64,000 nt of DNA from Archaeoglobus sulfaticallidus PM70-1 (GTDB lineage: Archaea > Halobacteriota > Archaeoglobi > Archaeoglobales > Archaeoglobaceae): the NCBI RefSeq assembly GCF_000385565.1, contig NC_021169.1, positions 620,001 to 684,000 on the forward strand. Reading direction: 5' to 3'. Positions 41,834-53,087 of the stretch are shown here, in pieces. Under the pieces are notes generated by a model, which saw nothing but the letters and a program-made list of their open reading frames with translations, was not told the DNA's origin and made no database searches. A program made the translations under genes and the position numbers. The first letter of the stretch is position 1, and the number at the start of each line of letters is the position of its first letter.

Positions 41834-41906
41834 GGGCTCGTAGCTCAGCTGGGAGAGCGCCGCCTTTGCGAGGCGGAGGCCTCGGGTTCAAATCCCGACG
41901 AGTCCA
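41834..41906 (+). tRNA. tRNA-Ala (anticodon TGC)
   Basis: The 73-nt tRNA pairs acceptor GGGCTCG with CGAGTCC, has discriminator A, anticodon stem CCGCC/GGCGG around TTTGCGA, and T loop TTCAAAT. Its place between 16S and 23S is usual in euryarchaea. CCA is not encoded. Confidence 0.97.
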
Positions 41907-41972
41907 TTATATGATGCACCCGGTGATGAAAAAGTCATCGGGGAAGGGTTGATGCCTATACGGCATGTGAAG

Positions 41973-42005
41973 CCATGTAAAGGTCCACTTCCCCAGGTAC
42001 ATACT

Positions 42006-42010
<5 letters not shown>
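41973..42010 (+). other. 5' arm of the 23S bulge-helix-bulge stem
   Basis: This arm pairs with 44950-44985. The outer helix is CCATGTAAAGGTCCACTTCC with GGAAGTGGACCTTACATGG. The centre is GTAC (41997-42000) with GTAC (44958-44961), flanked by bulges ATA (42001-42003) and ATG (44962-44964). The inner helix is CTGGGACC/GGTCCCAG. Confidence 0.75.
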
Positions 42011-44955
<2,945 letters not shown>

Positions 44956-44985
44956 AGGTACATGCTGGAAGTGGACCTTACATGG

Positions 44986-45117
44986 TTTCTCGATTTATTT
45001 GTTTAGATTTTTGGTTCTGCTTTTTAGCTGTTTTAAGTCATTTAAAACCTTATCTTGCTTATAGGTTTGATTAAAAGCTAAATGAAAAGCTTAATCAGCT
45101 CAATCTCTCTAGCTCAA
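44986..45117 (+). terminator. T-rich end of the rRNA operon; no 5S gene
   Basis: The sequence after the 23S stem has T-rich runs (GATTTATTTGTTTAGATTTTTGG near 44992) that probably terminate transcription. I looked for a 5S rRNA here and in the rest of the window and found none. Confidence 0.5.
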
Positions 45118-45894
45118 TCAATCGATCTTTCTGCCAACAACGAGAAATCCTGAGTGCCAGACTCTCGTTGAAGGTCTTGTACCAGCTCTCTTGTGCTCGT
45201 AATCTATTTTTACAATCTCAAAGCTTTCAATGTCCTGAAAATTGTTGTTAAGCATCGCAAAGTATGCATCTCTCGTAGCATCTATATATGGATTGTAAAC
45301 CACAAGATATCCGGAATTTTTGAGGAGTTCTCTGGCTTTGGGAATGAACTTGTCATCATCCTTCATATCCAGAACTATGAGATCAAACTTTATCTTTATG
45401 CTGTCTGCTAGGCCGAATATGTCTCCCACTATCTGATGGATATTTTTCAGTCCTGCAAGTTCGAAGTTTTTTCTCGCAATCTTGGCAAAATCCTTTCTTT
45501 TTTCTACAGTTACAACAAAACCATCTCTGCAAAAGTAAGCCAAGTAGGCAGAGAGAACACCACTCCCAGTCCCGCAGTCGAGGATTGCGCTGTCAGGCCT
45601 TAAACCGGTAAAAGCTATTATCGCACCTATATCTTTGGGCATTATCGGTGTTGGGCCCTTTCTGAAGTGCTTAAAAAAGTCAGAAAGACTGAATGGCCGA
45701 ACTTTGAACTTGAAGCCTAGATGTGTCTCGACCTCATCACCATAATTCAAATCTTTCAGCTTGGATAGGTCAATAACTCCTTTATGAGTGTGGAATTCTC
45801 CTTCAAAAGAGTTTATAATGTAGCTAGTTTTGCCTGAAAAGATTACGAGAGGCAGGCTTACTTTTGAGGTAGCTTCTCCAGTTTTTTCAGTCAT
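45118..45894 (-). CDS. trmI: tRNA (adenine-57/58-N1)-methyltransferase TrmI
   Basis: The 258-residue protein has an N-terminal beta domain and a Rossmann methyltransferase: PKDIGAIIAFTGLRPDSAIL then DCGTGSGVLSAYLA (motif I), VVTVEKRKDFAKIARKNFE, and FDLIVLDMKDD (motif IV). This architecture is that of archaeal TrmI, which makes m1A in the T loop of tRNA. It begins 5 bp after the NAC stop, so the two are co-transcribed. Confidence 0.87.
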   Translation of the reverse strand: MTEKTGEATSKVSLPLVIFSGKTSYIINSFEGEFHTHKGVIDLSKLKDLNYGDEVETHLGFKFKVRPFSLSDFFKHFRKGPTPIMPKDIGAIIAFTGLRPDSAILDCGTGSGVLSAYLAYFCRDGFVVTVEKRKDFAKIARKNFELAGLKNIHQIVGDIFGLADSIKIKFDLIVLDMKDDDKFIPKARELLKNSGYLVVYNPYIDATRDAYFAMLNNNFQDIESFEIVKIDYEHKRAGTRPSTRVWHSGFLVVGRKID

Positions 45895-45899
45895 AATAT

Positions 45900-46229
45900 T
45901 TATCCCTGCAACCTCATCAGAGCCTCGGCTAGATCACCATTACACTCTTCAAGGGCTTTTCTGGCATCCTCTTCGCTTACATTGGCCTGCTCCATTATGA
46001 GTTTAATATCATCTTCGCTAATCTCTGCCCTTCTCTCAATCCTTTCATAGTTTCCGGAAATCTGGAAGGTCTCAATCCCTTTTGCAGAAATCTTGATAAC
46101 AGAGGGATTTTTGAAAATCATCTCTTCCCCTCTGGTTTTTATAATTACTTCTTCGGCCTCAATTTCCTCCATGTCTATACCCATCTGTTTCATCATCTTT
46201 TTCATCTGTTTGGGATTCGTAGGAAGCAT
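45900..46229 (-). CDS. nac: Nascent polypeptide-associated complex protein (NAC)
   Basis: The 109-residue protein has an N-terminal basic segment (PKQMKKMMKQMGIDMEE), the NAC beta domain (EEVIIKTRGEEMIFKNPSV) and a C-terminal UBA domain (DIKLIMEQANVSEEDARKAL). Archaeal NAC forms homodimers at the ribosome exit tunnel. A minus-strand TATA-like box near 46250-46262 suggests a leaderless mRNA for this gene and trmI. Confidence 0.95.
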   Translation of the reverse strand: MLPTNPKQMKKMMKQMGIDMEEIEAEEVIIKTRGEEMIFKNPSVIKISAKGIETFQISGNYERIERRAEISEDDIKLIMEQANVSEEDARKALEECNGDLAEALMRLQG

Positions 46230-46386
46230 GATCTGGTGTTGGAGTTGTATGTATTAATAACTTCTGGTTCTGGAATCGGTGTCTGGAATGTAATTGCGAT
46301 AGTTACAGTAGTTGCAGGTATAAGCAGATAAGCAGGAATAAGCTACAATTTAAGCTACAGTTTTTAACCAGATTGAAGTGCTGGAT

Positions 46387-46425
46387 AGATTCAACAAATT
46401 GATTCAACAATAAAGATTCAAGAAT
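46387..46425. repeat. Short imperfect direct repeats of GATTCAA type
   Basis: AGATTCAACAAATTGATTCAACAATAAAGATTCAAGAATA contains three GATTCAA units 13-15 bp apart. Between 46320 and 46360 are similar short repeats of ATAAGC-A. They lie downstream of the inositol synthase gene and may just be slippage. Confidence 0.4.
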
Positions 46426-46448
46426 AAGAAAAAGAAATTAACTGTTAG

Positions 46449-47618
46449 TCATTCAAGGGATTTATACCAGCTAACAAGTTCCTCGAATTGCTTGTGAGTG
46501 TTGACGACATCGATCTCCATCGGACTCTTGAAGAAGAATCCCAGCTCTTTTATCACTCCATGCTGACCCTTTCTCTTTGCAAAGAGCAGAAATCTTGCCA
46601 GATCGAGTATGAGTGGAGCGGCAACTATCGCATCTATCGCATCCCATATGAAGTACATCTTCATCTTGGTTCCAAGAAAGCCCTCGAAGTGTATGAAGTC
46701 AAATGCCGTCTTGTTGTCAACCAGGCTCGGGAAGTACTCTATTTCAGTGATGCTGTATGGTGACTCTCCAAGGATCTTCTCAAGGACACTATCCTTGCTT
46801 ATGACCTTGCTCTCCTTGTTATCCTTGTGGCTCAGCACCTTTCCGTCGTAGTCTCCTAGTATGTTGTATCCCATCCATCCAAGCACCCTCAGGTTCCTGT
46901 AGGCGAACATTGGTGCGAGCGTTGTTTTTACGAGAGTTTCACCAGTTTTTCCATCATTTCCAGCATGTGGTGTTTTTGTTTTCATTGCAAGCTCCTTCAA
47001 CGCTGGCAGGTTTGAGCCGATGCTTGGAGTAAAGTTGGCATAGGGCAACCCTAACTTTAATGCCGAGTAGGCATAGATCATGCTCGCGGATATATGCTCC
47101 GTTCTGTTCTCATCTATCGCCCTCTCGAACCCATCAAGCGTTCCGTGATATTCTTCGCTGTACTTCTGCAAAGGCTCCGTTGAAGCTATGTTTATAACAA
47201 CGGTTTCATCATCTGCAAATTCCTTCATATCTGATGTCACCATATCAACAATCTCTCTCAGCGTGTAACCCTCGTCCTCCAAGGTCTTTATCTCTCCGAG
47301 CTCTTTTAAACCACTTCCACAATTCAGGGCTGTTCCTGTTTTAGCCTCAATCTTCTCAAGCTCATCTTTTACATTCTCAATGAGGCTGAAATCGAAATGT
47401 CTGTTGAGATTCCAGTGCTCGAGGATAGCATCATACGCATTTTTCTTGATCCTGATCTCATGACCGCCAAATTCGAATTTATTTATCTCCATTAATTTAT
47501 CGAAAACAGGTAGATCTGATACAAGTCCTCTGGTTTGAAAGCCCTTCTCGATGTTCTTAGCACCTACCATGGCCGTGGTAGATACTATTCCATATGCACC
47601 GATGACCCATATCTTCAT
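46449..47618 (-). CDS. ino1: Myo-inositol-1-phosphate synthase
   Basis: The 389-residue enzyme converts glucose-6-phosphate to inositol-1-phosphate. The N-terminal NAD motif is MKIWVIGAYGIVSTTAMVGA; conserved parts are GNDGKTGETLVKTTLAPMF (catalytic Lys region), GWMGYNILGDYDGKVLSHKD and SLVDNKTAFDFIHFEGFLG. Length and sequence closely match my memory of the Archaeoglobus enzyme (about 392 residues). The product feeds inositol phospholipids and the heat-induced solute di-myo-inositol phosphate. Confidence 0.95.
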   Translation of the reverse strand: MKIWVIGAYGIVSTTAMVGAKNIEKGFQTRGLVSDLPVFDKLMEINKFEFGGHEIRIKKNAYDAILEHWNLNRHFDFSLIENVKDELEKIEAKTGTALNCGSGLKELGEIKTLEDEGYTLREIVDMVTSDMKEFADDETVVINIASTEPLQKYSEEYHGTLDGFERAIDENRTEHISASMIYAYSALKLGLPYANFTPSIGSNLPALKELAMKTKTPHAGNDGKTGETLVKTTLAPMFAYRNLRVLGWMGYNILGDYDGKVLSHKDNKESKVISKDSVLEKILGESPYSITEIEYFPSLVDNKTAFDFIHFEGFLGTKMKMYFIWDAIDAIVAAPLILDLARFLLFAKRKGQHGVIKELGFFFKSPMEIDVVNTHKQFEELVSWYKSLE

Positions 47619-47781
47619 AATCGCACCTCCTGAAATTGCTGTTGGCTTAGAATTACTAAACCCCTCTTTCTTTTTATTCTAAAACGATTCAGCATAAATA
47701 TCTTGCGTTAATTTTGTTGATTGTCGTATAGCAGATCGATAATTACCAAAAAGTTTTTAAAATTCCTGCATACTTCAGATT

Positions 47782-48483
47782 ATGGATGCTGAGAGACTGC
47801 TGATAGACAAAATATCAGGAGATATAATCTTTTCCAGCAATCCCGGCAAAACCATAAAGAAGTGGAGAAACATTTTTGAGGTCTCTCAGAAAGAGATTTC
47901 TGAGAAAATTGGAGTATCTCCATCTGTTATTAGTGATTATGAAAGTGATAGAAGAAAATCTCCGGGAATAGCATTCATAAGGAAGATAATCTCGGCTCTC
48001 ATAAGCATAGACAAAGAGAGAGGATACAAAACTCTCTCGAAGTACAAGGACTTTCTGAGCGGATTCGATCTGGATGTGATTATAGATATGATGGAATACG
48101 TGCAGACCATTAACTTCGATGATTTTGTGGAGGCGATAGATGGACAACCTCTTAACAGCTACAGAAAGAATGTCAATGGTTACACGATAGTTGACAGCAT
48201 AAGTGCAATCCTCAAGCTGAGCTCATATGATTTCTACAAGCTGTATGGGTTCACATCCGAAAGGGCGTTGATCTTCACGAAAGTATCTTCTGGCAGGTCT
48301 CCTATGGTTGCCGTTAGAGTCTCTGCCTTTAAGCCAGCTCTGATCGTCCTTCACGGATTGAAAGCGGAGAATGTTGATGAAATAGCCCTGAAAATATCTG
48401 AGGTTGAAAAGATTCCACTCATCGTTTCAGAAAAATCGGTTGAGGATATGATAAAGAGTTTGAGGAGGATTGGAAATGGTTAG
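47782..48483 (+). CDS. Archaeal HTH regulator (COG1709-like)
   Basis: The 233-residue protein has a Cro/C1 helix-turn-helix at about 35-60 ([20 protein letters not shown]), with a long C-terminal domain ending in a Rossmann-like strand ([20 protein letters not shown]), typical of COG1709. A TATA element (TTTTTAAAATT) about 25 bp upstream suggests a leaderless mRNA. It overlaps the HMG-CoA synthase gene by 8 bp, so it may regulate that operon; a metabolite ligand for the C-terminal domain is an inference. Confidence 0.85.
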   Translation: MDAERLLIDKISGDIIFSSNPGKTIKKWRNIFEVSQKEISEKIGVSPSVISDYESDRRKSPGIAFIRKIISALISIDKERGYKTLSKYKDFLSGFDLDVIIDMMEYVQTINFDDFVEAIDGQPLNSYRKNVNGYTIVDSISAILKLSSYDFYKLYGFTSERALIFTKVSSGRSPMVAVRVSAFKPALIVLHGLKAENVDEIALKISEVEKIPLIVSEKSVEDMIKSLRRIGNG

Positions 48484-49519
48484 TACCGGTATAGTATCAT
48501 ATGGAACCTATATCCCAAAATTCAGGATCAAGGTTGAAGAGATAGCAAGGATCTGGGGAGAAGTGCCTGAGAACATAAAAGCCGGGCTTGGTGTTCAGCA
48601 AAAAAGTGTTCCGGATATTGATGAGGATACAGCAACGATCTCCGTAGAATGTGCCAGAGAGGCGGTGGAGAGAGGCAAAATAAACCCCAAGAAAATTGGA
48701 GCCATATTTGTGGGGTCTGAGAGCCATCCGTATGTTGTCAAGCCTACAGCAACGATTGTTGGCTCTGCAATTGGTTGTGGCAACTTCTTCCACGCAGCAG
48801 ACTTTGAATTCGCATGCAAGGCGGGAACGGCTGGCATCCAGACATGTATGGCCATGGTGAAGTCCGGGATGATCGAGTACGGACTTGCTATAGGTGCAGA
48901 CACAAGCCAGAGTGCACCCGGAGACCCGCTTGAGTATTCTGCATCGGCAGGAGGATCGGCATTTATAATAGGTAAAGAAAATCTGATAGCGGAGTTTGAG
49001 GACACGCTGTCGTTCACTTCCGACACACCGGATTTCTGGAGAAGGGAGGGACAGCCATATCCAAGTCATGGAGGCAGGTTTACCGGATTGCCGGCTTATT
49101 TCAGACATGTGGTGTCAGCAGCGAAAGAGATTATGGAGAGGAACGGATACAGACCCTCAGACTTCGCCTACGCTGTTTTTCACATGCCAAATGGTAAGTT
49201 CCCTGTGAGGGCTTCGAGGATGCTTGGCTTCAGCAGGGAACAGACCGAACAGGGACTGGTTGTGAGGAGGGTTGGAAACACATATTCAGGCTCCTCGCTT
49301 CTGGGATTCTCTGCAGTTTTAGATGTTGCTAAGGCTGGAGATAAGATATTGCTGGTATCTTTTGGCTCTGGAGCGGGAAGCGATGCGTTCATAGTGAATG
49401 TGACCGATGCAATAGAGAGCTTTCCGAGAGAGCCAAAGGTCTGGGACAAGATTGAAAGCGGAGTGTATGTGGACTACAGCAGGTATCTGAAGCTGAGAAG
49501 AAAGATTAAGATGAAGTGA
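48476..49519 (+). CDS. hmgcS: Hydroxymethylglutaryl-CoA synthase
   Basis: From ATG 48476 (GAGGAGG 7 bp upstream) the enzyme has 347 residues; TTG 48470 is less likely. It condenses acetyl-CoA with acetoacetyl-CoA at the start of the archaeal mevalonate pathway. The acyl-accepting Cys is C114 in [11 protein letters not shown]; Glu82 (VGSESHPYV) and the His in [11 protein letters not shown] complete the active site. It is translationally coupled to the regulator and followed by the thiolase after 9 bp. Confidence 0.95.
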   Translation: MVSTGIVSYGTYIPKFRIKVEEIARIWGEVPENIKAGLGVQQKSVPDIDEDTATISVECAREAVERGKINPKKIGAIFVGSESHPYVVKPTATIVGSAIGCGNFFHAADFEFACKAGTAGIQTCMAMVKSGMIEYGLAIGADTSQSAPGDPLEYSASAGGSAFIIGKENLIAEFEDTLSFTSDTPDFWRREGQPYPSHGGRFTGLPAYFRHVVSAAKEIMERNGYRPSDFAYAVFHMPNGKFPVRASRMLGFSREQTEQGLVVRRVGNTYSGSSLLGFSAVLDVAKAGDKILLVSFGSGAGSDAFIVNVTDAIESFPREPKVWDKIESGVYVDYSRYLKLRRKIKMK

Positions 49520-49528
49520 GGTGGTTGC

Positions 49529-50692
49529 ATGCAGAGAGTGGCGATTGTTGGGGTTGGACAGAGCGAGTTCGGAGAGCTGTGGGATAGGGGATTCAGGGAC
49601 ATCGTGCTGAAGGCTGGAAGTGAGGCTTTGGACGATGCCGGGCTTGAAGGAAAGGAGATAGAGGCAATATATGTGGGCAATATGAGCGGTGGGAGGTACC
49701 TTGAGCAGGAGCACATTTCGGCATTGATAGCTGATTACTCCGGATTGGCTGAGCTTGGAATTCCTGCTACGAGGGTTGAAGCTGCTGATGCGAGCGGTGG
49801 TCTGGCTTTGAGGCAGGCTTTTCTCGCAGTAGCATCCGGAGTTCACGATGTTGTAATGGCTGCTGGAGCTGAGAAGGTCACGGATGTCGGCTCTGAGATG
49901 ACGGCGGACATAATGTCATCTACCGCAGACAGGGAGTGGGAGGGATTCGTGGGGGCGACAATTCCCGCACTGTACGCGATCATGGCGAGAAAGCACTTTG
50001 AAAAATATGGCACCACAGAGGAGGATTTAGCACTGGTCAGCGTCAAAAACCACAGAAATGGAGCGTTGAATCCAAAGGCTCAGTACAGGAGGGAGATTAA
50101 GGTTGAGGATGTGCTGAACTCTCCCAAGGTTGCTGAACCTCTCAAGCTCCTCGACTGTGCGCCGCTGAGCGATGGAGCCTGTGCGGTAATTCTCGCCAGT
50201 GAGAAGGTTGCGAGGCAGATTACCGACAACCCGGTTTTTATATCTGCAAGTGCTCAGGCGAGCGATTATCTGGCGATTCAGAACAGGAGGGATATAACCG
50301 AGATGAGGGCTGTGAGAGTAGCTTCAGAGAAGGCGTACAGGATGGCCAGGGTCGAGCCAAGGGACATCGATGTTGTCGAGGTGCATGATTCCTTTACGAT
50401 TGCCGAGATAATGGCTTATGAAGACCTCGGATTCGCTGAGAAGGGTAAAGGAGCGGAGCTTATAAGGGAAGGTGTAACCTCCCTTGAAGGCTCTCTGCCA
50501 GTCAACACTGGAGGGGGATTGAAGGCATGCGGACATGCGGTTGGAGCTACGGGGATAAGGCAGGCGATAGAGATAACACTTCAGCTGAGAGGAGAGGCTG
50601 GCAAGAGGCAGGTTGAGTGCGAGAGGGGGTTATCACTGAACATAGGCGGGACGGGAGCGACAGCAGTTGTGACAATCTATGAGAGGGGGTAG
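49529..50692 (+). CDS. Archaeal thiolase-fold protein with Asp at the nucleophile position
   Basis: The 387-residue protein belongs to the SCPx-type archaeal thiolases that make acetoacetyl-CoA in complex with HMG-CoA synthase and DUF35. The His motifs VEVHDSFTIAE (near 284) and GGLKACGHAVGATG (near 337) and the C-terminal NIGGTGATAVV are present. The nucleophile motif, normally A-A-C-A-S-G, reads AADASGG, with Asp at residue 87 (GAT codon). The HDCF Cys is also Ser. Thiolase activity as usually understood is therefore doubtful, though operon position and other motifs are intact. GAGGTGG precedes the ATG. Confidence 0.88.
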   Translation: MQRVAIVGVGQSEFGELWDRGFRDIVLKAGSEALDDAGLEGKEIEAIYVGNMSGGRYLEQEHISALIADYSGLAELGIPATRVEAADASGGLALRQAFLAVASGVHDVVMAAGAEKVTDVGSEMTADIMSSTADREWEGFVGATIPALYAIMARKHFEKYGTTEEDLALVSVKNHRNGALNPKAQYRREIKVEDVLNSPKVAEPLKLLDCAPLSDGACAVILASEKVARQITDNPVFISASAQASDYLAIQNRRDITEMRAVRVASEKAYRMARVEPRDIDVVEVHDSFTIAEIMAYEDLGFAEKGKGAELIREGVTSLEGSLPVNTGGGLKACGHAVGATGIRQAIEITLQLRGEAGKRQVECERGLSLNIGGTGATAVVTIYERG

Positions 50693-50700
50693 GTGGTATA

Positions 50701-51099
50701 ATGCTTCCGAGGTTCTGGAGGAAGATAAAGTACAGGTATGATATTGTTGGCACAGTATGCGAGAACTGCGGGTCGAAGTTCTACCCACCAAGGAACTTCT
50801 GTCCGATTTGCAGGAGGAAGGGGAAGATAAGGGAACAAACTTTCAGTTCGAAGGGCAGGATTTTGAGCTACACCGTTGTTCATGACGCTCCGGATGAATA
50901 CAAGCTGGCGAAGCCATATATCGTTGCTCTGATAGAGCTCGACGATGGCGTGGTTCTGACATCGCAGGTTGTTTGCGATCCGCAAGAGGTGCATATTGGA
51001 ATGAGGGTTAAAAAAGCCTTCAGGAAGTACTACGAGGATGGAGAGAGTGGGATAATCTACTACGGAACGAAGTTCGTGCCGGATGATGGCGAGGTGTGA
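50701..51099 (+). CDS. DUF35 (OB-fold with zinc ribbon) protein
   Basis: The 132-residue protein has a zinc ribbon with C-x2-C pairs (VCENCGSKFYP, FCPICRRKG) and an OB fold (SSKGRILSYTVVHDAPD). It is the third part of the archaeal thiolase/HMG-CoA synthase complex, where DUF35 dimers bind CoA and channel acetoacetyl-CoA between enzymes. It starts 8 bp after the thiolase stop. Confidence 0.93.
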   Translation: MLPRFWRKIKYRYDIVGTVCENCGSKFYPPRNFCPICRRKGKIREQTFSSKGRILSYTVVHDAPDEYKLAKPYIVALIELDDGVVLTSQVVCDPQEVHIGMRVKKAFRKYYEDGESGIIYYGTKFVPDDGEV

Positions 51100-51127
51100 T
51101 GGGGAATCTTGAACTTTGGCTATTTAT

Positions 51128-51715
51128 TTATTCAAATTTCTTGAGGACGTATTTGATTATGTCCAGATCAACATTGAAGTCGTGCCTTTCCTTCAAAATC
51201 TCTTTTATTCTTTCAGGATCCTCATTTTGCAGTTCATTTTTCTCTATGAGGTCTCTTGCATCCTCATAGCAGCTCCATGGATACACGATCCACATCCACT
51301 CCTCGTTCAGATTTGCGTAGAAGTCTGGCTGGAATTTCGATGTTCGTTTGTGATCCACTACGGCTATTCTTACTTCTTCAGCGTTCAGTTCTTTGATGTG
51401 CTCTTTTGCCAGAAGAACGGTCTCTCCAGTGTCTGTTACATCGTCAACGATCAGAACTTTCTTTCCTGTTAGATCTACATTCAGCTTCTGCACTATTCTT
51501 GCCTCATTTTTTGTGGCAACTCTGCCCCAGTGGACAGCCTTAATGCTGTATAGCTCCCTAACATCGAGAACATCGCATAAAATTCTTGCTGGAACCCAGC
51601 CACCTCTTGCAATTGCGACTATGACATCAGGGCTAAACGATTCAGCAATTTTTACGCCGAGGTCTATGCACGATCTGTATATGTCGTTCCAGTTATATGT
51701 GATGCATCTGAACAT
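51128..51715 (-). CDS. Purine/xanthine-type phosphoribosyltransferase (COG2236-like)
   Basis: From ATG 51715, about 27 bp after a TATA box, the protein is 195 residues. VIVAIARGGWVPARILCD and KKVLIVDDVTDTGETVLLAK (the PRPP loop) identify the family. The base specificity (guanine, xanthine or hypoxanthine) cannot be read from sequence. The C-terminus (DFNVDLDIIKYVLKKFE) extends beyond the core. Confidence 0.87.
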   Translation of the reverse strand: MFRCITYNWNDIYRSCIDLGVKIAESFSPDVIVAIARGGWVPARILCDVLDVRELYSIKAVHWGRVATKNEARIVQKLNVDLTGKKVLIVDDVTDTGETVLLAKEHIKELNAEEVRIAVVDHKRTSKFQPDFYANLNEEWMWIVYPWSCYEDARDLIEKNELQNEDPERIKEILKERHDFNVDLDIIKYVLKKFE

Positions 51716-51821
51716 CTGTCGGTCTAACACAGGTTTAACTTATAATAATTTCTGTTCTCTGTGGTAATCTTTTATTAGGCCAAAAAGTATAAAAAACGGA
51801 TAAAAATTAAATAATGGAGAG

Positions 51822-53087
51822 ATGGCAAAAGCCTCACTGGAAAAACTTTATAAATTTTCCACCGAAAAGAACTTTGGGGAGATGCGAACTGTAAAAGACC
51901 TTCTGAAAAATATAAAAGATACCTCGGAGATAGTAGTCGATCTCGCCTATTCGGCAATTCTTTTCGACAGCGAGGACATAGCGGAAGAGGTTCTCGATCT
52001 TGAAAATGTTTTATCAGATCTGCTGAATCAGATAAGGATCGTAACGATTCTTTCAGCGAGGAGGGTCGATGAGGCGGAATCGGTTTCGACCTTGCTGAAG
52101 ATAGCTGGAGCGGCACAGAAGATAGGCTCTGCTGCTGGAGATATAGCGTTGCTGGTTTTGAGGGGGTTCAAGCTCCCGAAGGATGTTATCAACCTTATAC
52201 TGAGATATTCTGAGGAAACAGTTGTAAAGGCCGTGGTCTCTGAAAACAGCGAGATAGCGAACAAGACTCTTGGTGAAGTGAGGCTTCACACAAGAACGGG
52301 AATGAGGGTCATTGCAATAAAAAGAGAATTCGACTGGATATTTAATCCTGATAGGGATACAAAAATACTCAAAGGTGATGTTCTCTTCGCGAGAGGGGAT
52401 ATATCCGGGAAGCCGTACTTCTACGAACTCGTAACCGGAGAGAGAATTGAGATTCCGGTAGAGGATACCGAGCTTGAGCTTGAGGAAATTGATAGAGCTG
52501 TGGATATTCTGATAGAGATGAAAGATCTATCTGAACTTGCAGTAGATCTCAGCTATTCATCGCTAATATACGAGAATGAGGACATAGCAAATGAGGTGTT
52601 CTATCTGGAGGAAAAAGTGGATAATCTCAAGTTCGAACTCAAGCACTGGGTTCTGAAAAGCTCGAAGAAAGTAGGCGATGATAAGCTAAGGGATCTCATA
52701 GCAATTCTTGAGCTGGCAACAGCTTCAGAATACATAGCCGATTCTGCGAGAGAGATAGCAGAGATAGTTTCGGATAAGATGGATCTACATCCAGTGTTCT
52801 TCCAGGCTATGAAGGAAGCAGATGAGGTTCTGGTTATGTTTGAGGTTGGAGACAACTGTGAGCTTGACGGCAAAACGCTCGGGGATGCGAGGGTTGAGAC
52901 CAGGACTGGAATGCATATAATGGCTATAAAGAGACGGAACAGGTGGATATCAAGGCCTAAAGCCGGAACAAAGCTTGAAAGTGGAGATATGATAATCGCA
53001 AAAGGCACTAGAGAGGGAATGGACTTGCTGAGGAAGATGTGTGTTACAAAGCTCACTCAGAGGAACTCCAGTAGAGCAAATCTTTAA
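51822..53087 (+). CDS. Tandem PhoU-TrkA_C protein (COG3273-like)
   Basis: The 421-residue protein is a tandem duplication: two PhoU-like helical parts (about 25-130 and 235-335), each followed by a TrkA_C/RCK_C part (about 145-215 and 345-410). Parallel motifs are SEIVVDLAYSAILFDSEDIA / SELAVDLSYSSLIYENEDIA and RTGMRVIAIKRE / RTGMHIMAIKRR. Such proteins are thought to sense a ligand and control potassium channels or other transporters, but no transporter is adjacent. A TATA box (TATAAAAAA) lies about 30 bp upstream. The 3' end overlaps the convergent MBL gene by 35 bp. Confidence 0.85.
   Translation: MAKASLEKLYKFSTEKNFGEMRTVKDLLKNIKDTSEIVVDLAYSAILFDSEDIAEEVLDLENVLSDLLNQIRIVTILSARRVDEAESVSTLLKIAGAAQKIGSAAGDIALLVLRGFKLPKDVINLILRYSEETVVKAVVSENSEIANKTLGEVRLHTRTGMRVIAIKREFDWIFNPDRDTKILKGDVLFARGDISGKPYFYELVTGERIEIPVEDTELELEEIDRAVDILIEMKDLSELAVDLSYSSLIYENEDIANEVFYLEEKVDNLKFELKHWVLKSSKKVGDDKLRDLIAILELATASEYIADSAREIAEIVSDKMDLHPVFFQAMKEADEVLVMFEVGDNCELDGKTLGDARVETRTGMHIMAIKRRNRWISRPKAGTKLESGDMIIAKGTREGMDLLRKMCVTKLTQRNSSRANL

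Noticed and set aside
41907-41970. Possible C/D-box RNA in the 16S-23S spacer (GTGATGA near 41922)
   Set aside because: The C-box-like string is part of the hairpin CCCGGTGA...TCATCGGG; no matching D box or guide arrangement is visible.
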